A DNA stretch of 64,000 nucleotides from positions 496,001-560,000 of the forward strand of contig NZ_CABPSA010000001.1 of assembly GCF_902459615.1 (NCBI RefSeq), read 5' to 3'. Within the stretch, counting starts at the first letter, position 1. Every line of letters begins with the position of its first letter. The notes beneath the pieces were generated by a model. It ran no database searches, had not been told where the DNA came from, and was given only the letters and a program-made list of their open reading frames with translations. A program made the translations under genes and the position numbers. Below, one piece after another: positions 7,653 through 15,958 of this stretch. The stretch is from Pandoraea commovens. Its GTDB lineage: Bacteria; Pseudomonadota; Gammaproteobacteria; Burkholderiales; Burkholderiaceae.

Positions 7653-9278
7653 CTACGCGTCGTAGCCACGGAACAGACCGCACAAGCGGAACACGTCTTC
7701 CGTGTAAGGCAGTTCCTTGACCTTGCAATAGCGGCTCGCGAGTTTCATCAACTCCTTGATGTCGCGCCCGCTCGCTTTCGGATATCTCGCGGCCAGCGTC
7801 TCGATCAGCCCGTCGTCGAGATGCGCACCCACCTGATCTGCCTGCATGCGCCAGAGCCTGCGCGCATCCACCGCCGAAGGCACTTCGTAGTGGATCGTGG
7901 CGATGCAGCGCGAGAGGATCGCGTCGTCCACGTCGCCGATACGGTTCGTCGTCATGAACAGCAAACCGTGGAAGTACTCCAGCGAGCGCAGGAACTCCGC
8001 AACGATGGCGTTGTGCTCCAGATCGTTGTCGCGACGCCGGATGTACACATCGGCCTCGTCGAGCAACAGGATCGCGTTCCATCGCATGGCACGTCGCAAG
8101 ATGCTCATGAGCGTGGCCCCCACCGACGCCGCCGTCGTCCCCAACTGCCCCGAGTGCACCCGGTACAGCGGCTTGCCGACCACTTCCGAGTAGATCTCTG
8201 CGGTCAGCGTCTTGCCGAGGCCCGGTGCGCCCTGACACAGGATCGTCGCGCCCCCCGATTTTCCCGGGACGAAGTCCGGCATCATCACATCCATGTTCGA
8301 CGTCAGGATGTCGATGAGATCGTGATGATGTGCGGGCAACACCAGCTTGTCGCGCAGACTCGGCTGATATTCGTACTCGGTCATGTTCTGCACGTGGACC
8401 CAAAGATTGCGGTGCCAGTCGAGATGGAAGACGTGCACGTAGCAGTGCAGCGGAATCGTCTCGAACGCCTGCCCGATCTCGGCGTTGCGCCAGAAATCGG
8501 CATCGCACGCCATCTCGAAGTTGCGCTCCAGCCGCTCTTCGTCGTTGACGCACTTAGCCGTCACGCCGTCGCCCACACGAATCAGTTCCGTCGCGCCCTT
8601 CGGGTCGACGGAGAACGCCGCGCGGCTCAGCACGAACTGCGCACCAAACGCGCGCTGCACGCGCAGGAAGCGTTGCGCATGCTGTTCGTATTCGGTCTTG
8701 AACTCCGCACATTCCTTGTAGAAACCGAACTCCGCGAGCAATTCGGGAATGGTGCGATTCGCGATGTCGTCGCGCGTGAAGACGAGCGACGTGGTCATGC
8801 CCGAGCGACGCGGGCGATGCTCCGTCGGACTCAGGTTCGCCGACTGCATGGTGTTCGCCAGCATGTCGACGACGACGTACGGCGAGCCCTGATCCGGTTC
8901 GACGTAGCGCAACCGTCGCACCAGCCACGGCAACAACGCACCGTCCCGATGGCGCTGATACAGCCAGCCGTCGATCACATCGCGCGCGAGGTAGGCGACC
9001 AGCCCCGGCACGAGTTTGTCCAGACTGGGAATCACGCGCGCTTGCGGCGCGTTGTAGACGTTATCGAGTGCGAGCATCTGGAACATCAGTGCGCGCTCGT
9101 TCTGCGACTTGCTCAGGACGTAAAGCGTGTTGAGCGACTTCGCGTCGAACCATTCGCTGGAGACCAGCATATTGCCGCGACACACGCCATAGGCGGTCAG
9201 TTGTTTGCCCAGCGGTGAGTCGGTGCCGATCAGTTGCATCAGCGGATGAATCAGTGATTCAGGAATTTCGAAATCCAT
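7653..9278 (-). CDS. AAA+ family ATPase
   Basis: A 541-residue protein whose C-terminal 220 residues form an AAA+ module: Walker A GAPGLGKT near residue 325, Walker B LLLDEAD, a sensor-1 like MTTNR and an arginine-finger region SRCIATIHYEV. The N-terminal 300 residues match no family I recognise. ATP-driven remodelling of a protein partner is the general role of the class. The start at 9278 (MDFEIPESL) is preferred because GGGGAG lies 8 bases upstream; a GTG three codons earlier is the alternative. Neighbours do not indicate a substrate. Confidence 0.85.
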   Translation of the reverse strand: MDFEIPESLIHPLMQLIGTDSPLGKQLTAYGVCRGNMLVSSEWFDAKSLNTLYVLSKSQNERALMFQMLALDNVYNAPQARVIPSLDKLVPGLVAYLARDVIDGWLYQRHRDGALLPWLVRRLRYVEPDQGSPYVVVDMLANTMQSANLSPTEHRPRRSGMTTSLVFTRDDIANRTIPELLAEFGFYKECAEFKTEYEQHAQRFLRVQRAFGAQFVLSRAAFSVDPKGATELIRVGDGVTAKCVNDEERLERNFEMACDADFWRNAEIGQAFETIPLHCYVHVFHLDWHRNLWVHVQNMTEYEYQPSLRDKLVLPAHHHDLIDILTSNMDVMMPDFVPGKSGGATILCQGAPGLGKTLTAEIYSEVVGKPLYRVHSGQLGTTAASVGATLMSILRRAMRWNAILLLDEADVYIRRRDNDLEHNAIVAEFLRSLEYFHGLLFMTTNRIGDVDDAILSRCIATIHYEVPSAVDARRLWRMQADQVGAHLDDGLIETLAARYPKASGRDIKELMKLASRYCKVKELPYTEDVFRLCGLFRGYDA

Positions 9279-9307
9279 GGACGGCACTCCCCGTATGGCG
9301 TGTCGGT

Positions 9308-10051
9308 TCAGGCGAGGAAGAAGTCGATGGCACGCGCCACGACGCCCGGCTCGATGATGTGCAGCCCGTCGAATTCGACGTATTGCACATCGTAGCCCGC
9401 CGCTTTTAGTTTGTTTGCGTTTTGACGTCCGCTCGTGGCGATCGGCAATTGCTCGTCGATCAGCCCGTGGGCGATGAACACTTTCGGCAGCCCTTCCTGC
9501 ACGAAGATCGACATGAAACCGCCGGAGAATGCGATGACATGGCTCGCGATATCACCGTTCGTCACGCCAATCGACAGCGCGTAGCTCGCGCCGTCGGAAA
9601 AACCCGCGAAGGCCACGCGCTGCGCGTCGATGCGATAGCGCGTGGCAACGCTTCGCAGCGCCGCTTGCAGACGCTCCAGATCGGGACCGTTGCCGCCGAT
9701 CACGATGTCCCACGTTGGGAAGGTCGAATGCGGTGCGAGCACGAGAAACTTGTGCTGATCCGCGTGCGGCTCGATGAACGGCAACACCTTCTCCGGGAAT
9801 CCGCCTGCGCCGTGAAACATCACGAACAGCGGTACCGGTTTGTCGGTGGGCAGATCGGCGGGGACGTATAGGACTGCGTCGCGTGTCTCGCTCAGGCCCA
9901 GCGGATGACGACCGGGCGCGAACGGTTCAGGCAGCGGGTCGGAAGGTGACGCGGGAGATGGCAAAGAAGCAGAGGCCGACGCTGGCGCGCTCGGGGCGGC
10001 GGACGCAATGACGTCCGGTGGCATGCGTCCGAACAAGGAAGGGTCGAACAT
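9308..10051 (-). CDS. Alpha/beta hydrolase, phospholipase/carboxylesterase type
   Basis: A 247-residue protein. After a low-complexity Ala/Ser/Pro N-terminus (about 1-45) comes an alpha/beta hydrolase fold with the oxyanion strand FVMFHGAGGFPE, the nucleophile elbow GFSDG (serine near residue 157), an acid in LIDEQLP and the catalytic histidine in FDGLHII. It resembles small serine esterases. It lies 29 bp downstream of the translation start of the AAA+ gene but is transcribed first, so the two may form one minus-strand unit. Confidence 0.85.
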   Translation of the reverse strand: MFDPSLFGRMPPDVIASAAPSAPASASASLPSPASPSDPLPEPFAPGRHPLGLSETRDAVLYVPADLPTDKPVPLFVMFHGAGGFPEKVLPFIEPHADQHKFLVLAPHSTFPTWDIVIGGNGPDLERLQAALRSVATRYRIDAQRVAFAGFSDGASYALSIGVTNGDIASHVIAFSGGFMSIFVQEGLPKVFIAHGLIDEQLPIATSGRQNANKLKAAGYDVQYVEFDGLHIIEPGVVARAIDFFLA

Positions 10052-10085
10052 GGCGCGATGATTGTCCCGTAATCGTTGATGTTAT

Positions 10086-10102
10086 TGATATATTGTATAT
10101 CA
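10086..10102. promoter_or_regulatory. Perfect inverted repeat upstream of the esterase gene
   Basis: TGATATA-TTG-TATATCA forms a 7+3+7 perfect dyad 35 bp upstream of the hydrolase start codon at 10051, in an AT-rich patch that stands out from the GC-rich surroundings. The position suits an operator overlapping a promoter. The binding protein is unknown; the adjacent LysR regulator is one option, although LysR sites are usually T-N11-A. Confidence 0.35.
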
Positions 10103-10155
10103 CACACATCGTCGATGACGTTCGTTATTTGTCGCGCTCGCGACTTCTCTGCGTC

Positions 10156-11046
10156 TTATCCGGCCATGTAGGCGGTTAATCCGGCCACAAGCGCGTCGAA
10201 CGCGACTTTGCAACGTGGATTGGCGCGCAGGTCTTCGTGCATCGTGACCCACGTCTGTAGTCGGAATCGGAACGCGCTCGGAAGCAGACGCACCAGTCGC
10301 GGGTCGCGTCTGGCCAGCGGCACCTGACACCCACCTATTCCGTATCCGGCGCGAATCATCGCCAGTTGCGCCAGATCGCTGTCTGCCCGGAACGCGAACG
10401 TCTCCCGCGCCCACATCGGCACGCCCCGCGTCGCTTCGCGCAGAAACGGCGTCAACTTATCGAATCCGATCACCGTGTGATGCGCGAGGTCGGCCAGCGA
10501 AGTCGGTGCGCCATAGCGAGCGACATAGTCGTCGCGCGCGTGCAGACCGACGTCGATAACGCCGACGCGGCGGGCAATCAGCGCCTCTTGCTGCGGCGGC
10601 GCCATGCGCACCGCGATGTCCACTTCACGATGCAATAAATCCTGAATGCGGTTCGTCGGCACCAGCTCGATGGTCAGATCCGGGTGGGCGCGACGCAACG
10701 CTGTCAGGATCGGCGGCAAGACTTCCACCCCGACGACCTCGCTCGCCGAAATGCGCACCACCCCGTTCACCCCGTCGCCATGACTCGCCGCCGCCCGCTC
10801 GAAGGCCAGCGCCGTGTGCTGCATCGCCTGCGCGTGCGAACGCAGCGACTGCGCTGCATCCGTCGCCAGCAAGCCCGTTTGCGAGCGCGTGAAGAGCGTC
10901 TGCCCCAGCGCTTGCTCCAGCGCAACAATGTGCCGTCCCGCCGTCGGCTGTGTGATGCCCAGCGCACGCGCCGCGCCTGAGAGCGAGCCCTCCGTCAGCA
11001 CGGCGAGGAATGTTCGGTAGAGATCCCAGCTGAGATTTGAGGTCAT
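10156..11046 (-). CDS. LysR-family transcriptional regulator
   Basis: A 296-residue regulator with an N-terminal winged helix-turn-helix (LSGAARALGITQPTAGRHIVALE) followed by a LysR substrate-binding domain (about 90-290, beginning GVVRISASEVVGVEVLPPIL). The start at 11046 (MTSNLSWDLY) gives the usual LysR length; the frame is open much further upstream, but that part is antisense to the epimerase gene. It is divergent from the epimerase gene across a 96-bp intergenic region, the classical arrangement for a LysR protein and its target. Confidence 0.92.
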   Translation of the reverse strand: MTSNLSWDLYRTFLAVLTEGSLSGAARALGITQPTAGRHIVALEQALGQTLFTRSQTGLLATDAAQSLRSHAQAMQHTALAFERAAASHGDGVNGVVRISASEVVGVEVLPPILTALRRAHPDLTIELVPTNRIQDLLHREVDIAVRMAPPQQEALIARRVGVIDVGLHARDDYVARYGAPTSLADLAHHTVIGFDKLTPFLREATRGVPMWARETFAFRADSDLAQLAMIRAGYGIGGCQVPLARRDPRLVRLLPSAFRFRLQTWVTMHEDLRANPRCKVAFDALVAGLTAYMAG

Positions 11047-11142
11047 ACAAAAATGTATAGCTGATCGATTGTTTTCAGTAATTTTATTCCAATCACTTCG
11101 CGCGGAGAATGGCATCACCGACAACCAACGAGGAGTCTCCTC

Positions 11143-12165
11143 ATGAGCCATTCCACTCAACAGACAACATCCCGTGCACTGGTGCTGGGCGCTACGGGCG
11201 GCATCGGCGGCGAAGTCGCGCGGCAGTTGCTCGCGGCGGGCTGGCAAGTCCGTGCCCTGCGCCGGGGCGGCGCGCCCGGTTCGATGACGGACACTGGCAT
11301 CGAGTGGATCGACGGCGATGCCATGCGCGCCGACGACGTCCTCGCCGCCGCCCGCGATTGCGCCGTGATCGTGCACGCCGTCAACCCGCCGGGCTATCGC
11401 AACTGGAACACGCAGGTGCTGCCCATGCTGGACAACACCATTGCCGCCGCTACGCGTTATGGCGCGACCATCGTCCTGCCGGGCACCGTCTACAACTTCG
11501 GTCCGGAGACGTTCCCCGTGCTGCACGAAGATGCGCCCCAACGGCCGCTGACCCGTAAGGGCCGTATTCGCGCGACGATGGAAGGCCGTCTGCGTGATGC
11601 CAGCCGAACCAGCAGCAACGGCGTGCAGACGATCATCGTGCGTGCGGGCGACTTCTTCGGCCCGCTCACCCGCAATAGCTGGTTCGCTCAGGGTCTGGTG
11701 AAGCCGGGACAGACGACACGCGTGGTGCAAATCCCGAACGCCCCCGGCATCGGCCATCAATGGTCGTATCTGCCGGACGTAGCCCGCGCAATGGTCATGC
11801 TGATCGAACGCCGCCACACGCTCGACGCGTTCGCCAACTTCCACATGGCCGGGCATTGGGATGCCGACGGCACGGAAATGGCCGCAGCGATCACGCGTGT
11901 GATGGCGCGTCATGGCGTCGAAGTCAAAACCCGCCGTTTCCCGTGGTGGCTGATGACGCTGGCGTCGCCCTTCGTCACGACGCTGCGTGAGTTGCAGGAG
12001 ATGCGCTATCTCTGGAAGCAGCCGGTTCGCATGGACAATGCACGTCTCGTCGATGCGCTTGGCGAGGAGCCGCACACGCCGCTCGACGTCGCCATCCACA
12101 TGACCCTCGACGGCCTCGGATGCTTGCCGGGAAAGCCTTCCGCCATAGGTTTCGCATACCCCTGA
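11143..12165 (+). CDS. NAD-dependent epimerase/dehydratase family protein
   Basis: A 340-residue protein of the atypical or extended short-chain dehydrogenase group. It has an N-terminal Rossmann motif (LVLGATGGIGGEVARQLL, pattern GxxGxxG), an acidic residue region after strand 2, and a substrate domain with VLPGTVYNFGPE and VRAGDFFGP. An obvious YxxxK pair is not seen in the standard position, so it may be a nucleotide-sugar or ketone reductase-like enzyme of uncertain activity. The start at 11143 has AACGAGGAG upstream. It is probably regulated by the divergent LysR protein. Confidence 0.85.
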   Translation: MSHSTQQTTSRALVLGATGGIGGEVARQLLAAGWQVRALRRGGAPGSMTDTGIEWIDGDAMRADDVLAAARDCAVIVHAVNPPGYRNWNTQVLPMLDNTIAAATRYGATIVLPGTVYNFGPETFPVLHEDAPQRPLTRKGRIRATMEGRLRDASRTSSNGVQTIIVRAGDFFGPLTRNSWFAQGLVKPGQTTRVVQIPNAPGIGHQWSYLPDVARAMVMLIERRHTLDAFANFHMAGHWDADGTEMAAAITRVMARHGVEVKTRRFPWWLMTLASPFVTTLRELQEMRYLWKQPVRMDNARLVDALGEEPHTPLDVAIHMTLDGLGCLPGKPSAIGFAYP

Positions 12166-12171
12166 TTTATA

Positions 12172-12185
12172 CAAGTATTAACTTG
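12172..12185. promoter_or_regulatory. Dyad CAAGT-ATTA-ACTTG upstream of the DUF2165 gene
   Basis: A perfect 5+4+5 inverted repeat lies just after the epimerase stop codon, about 90 bp before the DUF2165 start. It sits in an AT-rich stretch that could contain a promoter. Nothing else is visible in 12166-12277. Confidence 0.25.
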
Positions 12186-12277
12186 CATAAATAACGATGC
12201 GCTCCTATCCTTTGGCCTACTTCCCCATGCTCGTCTTTGCGAAAACGTGCAATCTCAAACCACAGGAGCCGTTATCG

Positions 12278-12793
12278 ATGCCCGGTGCTGTCAGTGTTCT
12301 CGATGCCTTCGATGCGTTCGTGATTTTCAAGCTGGTGCTCGTGACCGGCCTGACGTTATGGTCGGCCATTGCCGCGTTGAACAACGTGGTGGCGTTCGGC
12401 GCGTCGTCATGGGCCATCGGACGAACGCTGAACATGTCGCCCTTGCGCGAAGTACCGGCGATCGAGATTCCGTTGCTGCGTCGCGCGATGCATGCGAAAG
12501 GCTGGTCCGTGCTGGCGTTGCTCGTATTGATCGCGCTTCAGCTCACAGCGACGGTGTGCCTCGGCTGGGGCGGTATTCAGTTGGCGGGGGCCATCCGTGT
12601 GGGTACCGCCCATGCCACCCACGCCGCCATTGCATGGGCGACGCTGGGCCTCTCGGCCCTGAGCGCAGCGTGGCTGCTGATGATGATCGGCGGCTTGTGG
12701 TTCGGCTACTGGATTCGTCAGGAAGGCCTGCAACTCACGCACATGATGTTGCTGACGCTAACGATTGCCATGGCCGCTGTATTGCGGATGTGA
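12278..12793 (+). CDS. DUF2165-family small membrane protein
   Basis: A 171-residue protein with four hydrophobic segments: an N-terminal LVLVTGLTLWSAIAALNNVVAF, a middle VLALLVLIALQLTATVCLGW, an alanine-rich LSALSAAWLLMMIGGLWFGYW and a C-terminal helix. Length and spacing match DUF2165 predicted membrane proteins of unknown role. The start at 12278 is selected over an upstream ATG at 12197 because ACAGGAG lies upstream. It ends 18 bp from the converging IclR gene. Confidence 0.75.
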   Translation: MPGAVSVLDAFDAFVIFKLVLVTGLTLWSAIAALNNVVAFGASSWAIGRTLNMSPLREVPAIEIPLLRRAMHAKGWSVLALLVLIALQLTATVCLGWGGIQLAGAIRVGTAHATHAAIAWATLGLSALSAAWLLMMIGGLWFGYWIRQEGLQLTHMMLLTLTIAMAAVLRM

Positions 12794-12811
12794 GGGAGGT
12801 GAACGTGGCGC

Positions 12812-13669
12812 TCAGTTACCGCGCCCGCTCCCGAGCAGAAGCGAGATGCGACGTGCCGCGTCGGTGAGCGCTGCGACCGTTTGCGGGTTCGGGTGCGCAG
12901 GCAAATAGTGAATCGAGCCGACGATGGCGAGCGTGCCGAAGAGCGTTCCGTCGTCCTGCATAATCGGCGCCGCCAGCGCGTTCACGCCGAGAAACACTTC
13001 TTCCGGCGCATCGGCCCATCCACGCTCGCGCACCAGCGCGAGTTCGTGCGACAGGCGCATCGGATCGGTGATGGTGTGCGGCGTACAAGCGTCGAGCGGA
13101 CCTTCGAGCACGGCGTCGCGCCGCTCCTTTGCGCCGAACGCCAGCGCAATCTTGCCCTGCGCCACACTGTGCAGTTTGAACTGCGTGCCGGGGTGCAGCA
13201 GGATCTCCAGCGGACTGCGGCCACGCATCACGTCGAGCACCACCACATCGGTCTCCGTGAACGAACTGATGACGATGGTCTGTCCCACGGCGTCGCGCAA
13301 TTCTTCCATGACCGGGCGTGCCAGCCCCACCACGTCGAACTGTTTGACGAGCTTCTGTCCGAGCAGAAAGAGCCGCCAGCCGATCCGGTAACGGCTCGTG
13401 CGCGGGTTTTGCACGACATACCCTTCCTGACGCAGTGCCGTGAGATGCCGGTGAACCCGCGCTTTGGGGACGCCGAGCGCTTCGGCCAGGTGCGTGACGC
13501 CGCACTCGGCATTGCGCTCGGCCAGCAACTCGAGAATCCGCAACGAAATGACCGAAGTCGACGACGTGTTGATTTCGTCGCCGCCCTGTTCGTCGCTGGC
13601 GGCACTCGGCACAGCGGCGGCGCGGGGGCGACGGGTGACGTCGTTCGGGGTGTCCTTCGATCCTTTCAC
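12812..13669 (-). CDS. IclR-family transcriptional regulator
   Basis: A 285-residue protein: a disordered Arg/Ala N-terminus (1-35), a winged helix-turn-helix (GVTHLAEALGVPKARVHRHLTAL, about 57-80) and a C-terminal IclR effector domain (GLARPVMEELRDAVGQTIVIS to the C-terminus, with GSIHYL). It lies 33 bp downstream of the cupin gene on the same strand, so the two probably form an operon that faces the MFS transporter. Two perfect palindromes in that divergent promoter region are the likely binding sites. Confidence 0.9.
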   Translation of the reverse strand: MKGSKDTPNDVTRRPRAAAVPSAASDEQGGDEINTSSTSVISLRILELLAERNAECGVTHLAEALGVPKARVHRHLTALRQEGYVVQNPRTSRYRIGWRLFLLGQKLVKQFDVVGLARPVMEELRDAVGQTIVISSFTETDVVVLDVMRGRSPLEILLHPGTQFKLHSVAQGKIALAFGAKERRDAVLEGPLDACTPHTITDPMRLSHELALVRERGWADAPEEVFLGVNALAAPIMQDDGTLFGTLAIVGSIHYLPAHPNPQTVAALTDAARRISLLLGSGRGN

Positions 13670-13702
13670 TGCGTGTCCTTTGTCACTGTCGTCGCGCGCC
13701 GA

Positions 13703-14380
13703 TTACTGTGCGTCGAGCGAGATGAAACGCTCGCCGAACACGTGATAGCGCTGCGGCTTGTTCTTGTTCGCGTCCTCGGGGCGCACGTAACGAATCGAGC
13801 TGCGATTACGGCACGCCCGCGGCAGGATGAAACAACGGATGAACGTCGTATCGCGTGCCTCGGTCGTCGGCGCCAGCACCGGTGCGTGACCGAGTTCGAG
13901 CCAGGCTTGCCCTGCCGCATGGGTGTGCGACGCGCCCAACGTCTCGATCGTGATCTCGCCTTCGAGCGTGCAACGCACGCCGGGCCCCTGATGCACGTGC
14001 GTATGCGCCACGCCGCCGGGGGGGAATTGTACCTTGTCGCAACGCATGAGCCACTGTTGACGCGGGTCCAGCTCGACAGGTGCGTCGAGCTTGAGCGTCG
14101 ACGACGCCCCCGGTGCGGACGCGATCTCGCCCGGCGTCGGCTCATTGCCCGACATCAGCTCCCAACGCCATAGCGTCGCCCCTTCACTCCCCGCGATCAG
14201 CGCGACGCTGTCGTCGCCCAGCCACGCACTCTCTGCCGGATGATGCTGCGCGCCCGTGTCGAACTCGATAGCGACGTCGCCACGCACGACGTAAATTGCG
14301 CGACGCGCTGAGGGCAGATACACGGGCGGATGGTTCGGTGCGATGACATCCTCGTACAAACGCAATTGAAACGGCTTCAC
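13703..14380 (-). CDS. Double-cupin protein of unknown activity
   Basis: About 225 residues from the preferred GTG start at 14380, which has AGGAG 6 bases upstream; an ATG at 14416 has no such site. Two beta-rich halves suggest a bicupin: the first around RRAIYVVRGDVAIEFDTGAQ, the second around PGGVAHTHVHQGPGVRCTLEGE, whose His residues could bind a metal. The C-terminal IRYVRPEDANKNKPQRYHVF is typical of cupins described as dioxygenase-like or hypothetical. Co-transcription with the IclR gene and divergence from an MFS transporter suggest a role in use of a transported compound. Confidence 0.7.
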   Translation of the reverse strand: MKPFQLRLYEDVIAPNHPPVYLPSARRAIYVVRGDVAIEFDTGAQHHPAESAWLGDDSVALIAGSEGATLWRWELMSGNEPTPGEIASAPGASSTLKLDAPVELDPRQQWLMRCDKVQFPPGGVAHTHVHQGPGVRCTLEGEITIETLGASHTHAAGQAWLELGHAPVLAPTTEARDTTFIRCFILPRACRNRSSIRYVRPEDANKNKPQRYHVFGERFISLDAQ

Positions 14381-14436
14381 TTCGATCTCCTGTGACCAGT
14401 CGATTGCCCCGACCATCGAGACAACACTGGCATTGA

Positions 14437-14453
14437 GTATCGATCATCGATAC
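14437..14453. promoter_or_regulatory. Palindromic operator copy 1 (putative IclR site)
   Basis: GTATCGATCATCGATAC is a perfect 8+1+8 inverted repeat, 57 bp upstream of the preferred cupin start. The same arms recur 96 bp to the right. IclR-family proteins bind short palindromes in divergent promoters, and an IclR gene is the second gene of the cupin operon, so autoregulation is likely. The assignment is inference. Confidence 0.6.
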
Positions 14454-14532
14454 GCAAAGTACCATTTATGGTTTACCACGAGACATGACGGGGAAATGTG
14501 CTGATATTATTCAAACGAAATCATTCCCATGC

Positions 14533-14549
14533 GTATCGATAATCGATAC
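14533..14549. promoter_or_regulatory. Palindromic operator copy 2 (putative IclR site)
   Basis: GTATCGATAATCGATAC repeats the arms of copy 1 with a different central base, 42 bp upstream of the MFS start. The centres are 96 bp apart, about nine helical turns, which would allow co-operative binding or a loop over both promoters. Confidence 0.6.
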
Positions 14550-14590
14550 ACGAGGTCTGACACTAGGATGGTTCCATGAAGGAGACAAGA

Positions 14591-15853
14591 ATGGACACTG
14601 GCACGACCGCCCTGAAAGCGGCGGGCACGGCACGTCGGCCGTGGTATCGCGGCGCGAGCCCTGCGCAATGGCGAGCATTTGGTTCGGCCTATATCGGCTG
14701 GATGCTCGACATCATGGATCTGATGCTGTTCGCGATGGTGATTCGCTACATCAGCGTCGACCTGCATTTCGACAAGGGCGTGGCGGGCATCATTGCTTCG
14801 CTCACGTTGCTGGCGACGGCCTTCGGCGGTTTGTTCTTCGGCTTCCTCGCCGACCGCATCGGCCGTACGAAGTCGATGATTCTCTCGATCCTGTGTTACT
14901 CCATCGGCACCGCGCTGTGCGGCTTCGCCGATTCGGTGACGTCGCTCCTCATCTTCCGTTTCCTGCTGGGTCTGGGCATTGGCGGCGAGTGGTCGGCGGG
15001 TGCTGCGCTGATTACCGAAACGTGGCCAGCCGAGCACCGCGCCAAGGTGATGGCCTGGGTGCAGAGCGCGTTTGCTGTGGGTTATGCAGTCGCGGCCATC
15101 GTGGCCGCCGTCATCCTGCCGCACTTCGGTTGGCGCTGGGTGTTCGCCTTCGGTCTGGTGCCGACGGTGCTGGCGTTCTGGGTGCGTCGTCACGTGGAAG
15201 AGCCTGCGATCTGGCGCGAGCAGCGCGTGCGTCTCACGCTCGGTCAGACGCTCGGAATGCTGTTTGGGCCGTACGCCCGCAGCACGATCGTCGGCCTCGC
15301 CTTCACGGCGGCGGCGATGTGCGGTTACTGGGGATTGTTCACGTGGATTCCCGCATATCTGTCGACGCCAGTCGATCAGGGCGGCCCGGGCTTCGATCTG
15401 ATGCGCTCGACGACGTGGATCGTCATCATGCAGATCGGCGCGGCGGCAGGGTTCATCTGCTTCGGCTACATCGCGGATCGCATCGGCTGCCGTAAGTCGT
15501 TTCTGCTGTTCTTCATCGTGTCGGCAATTACAGTGCCGCTTTATGTCGCGATTCGCGAGCCGATGCTGTTGCTCGTATTCGGTCCGGTCGTGGCGTTCTT
15601 CGGCACGGGCTTCTATAGCGGCTTCGCTCCGACGTTCGCCGAGATGTTCCCGACGCAGGTGCGCGCGACGGCACAAGGCTTCATCTACAACACGGGACGC
15701 GCCGCGAGCGCCCTCGCCCCGGCGGCCGTCGGCCTGCTGTCGCGCGGCGAGAACGTGAGCGTCGCACTGGGCGCCACGGCAGGCTTCTTCCTGCTTGCCG
15801 CCATCATCGTCTACTTCTTCCTCCCGGAAAGTCACGGCGAAGCGCTCGCCTGA
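14591..15853 (+). CDS. MFS transporter, aromatic acid/organic acid:H+ symporter type
   Basis: 420 residues with 12 predicted membrane helices. Conserved MFS motifs are visible: GFLADRIGRTKSM in the loop between helices 2 and 3, RFLLGLGIGGEWSAGAALITE in helix 4, and the second-half loop GYIADRIGCRKS. The GGEWSAG signature is common in the sugar/aromatic-acid symporter branch. The start at 14591 is chosen since AAGGAG lies 7 bases before it; an ATG at 14576 overlaps that site. Control by the two upstream palindromes is likely. Confidence 0.9.
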   Translation: MDTGTTALKAAGTARRPWYRGASPAQWRAFGSAYIGWMLDIMDLMLFAMVIRYISVDLHFDKGVAGIIASLTLLATAFGGLFFGFLADRIGRTKSMILSILCYSIGTALCGFADSVTSLLIFRFLLGLGIGGEWSAGAALITETWPAEHRAKVMAWVQSAFAVGYAVAAIVAAVILPHFGWRWVFAFGLVPTVLAFWVRRHVEEPAIWREQRVRLTLGQTLGMLFGPYARSTIVGLAFTAAAMCGYWGLFTWIPAYLSTPVDQGGPGFDLMRSTTWIVIMQIGAAAGFICFGYIADRIGCRKSFLLFFIVSAITVPLYVAIREPMLLLVFGPVVAFFGTGFYSGFAPTFAEMFPTQVRATAQGFIYNTGRAASALAPAAVGLLSRGENVSVALGATAGFFLLAAIIVYFFLPESHGEALA

Positions 15854-15886
15854 TCACTCGGCGCAGACACTCAGTTCCGGCGATCT

Positions 15887-15921
15887 GACGCGCCGGTGGC
15901 ATTCCCCGCCACCGGCGCGTC
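15887..15921. terminator. Strong hairpin between convergent genes
   Basis: Arms of 14 perfect base pairs (GACGCGCCGGTGGC and its complement) enclose a 7-base loop. It lies 34 bp after the MFS stop and 38 bp before the stop of the converging acyl-CoA synthetase gene, so it can serve both directions. The U-tract is weak on either strand. Confidence 0.7.
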
Positions 15922-15958
15922 GTCGCTCTCACTTCCCCCGCCTCTCAAGTTGTCGCAC

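Noticed and set aside
11047-12174. N-terminal extension of the LysR gene
   Set aside because: The minus frame is open through the epimerase gene, but that part is antisense to it; the LysR domain starts at 11046 and gives the normal family length.
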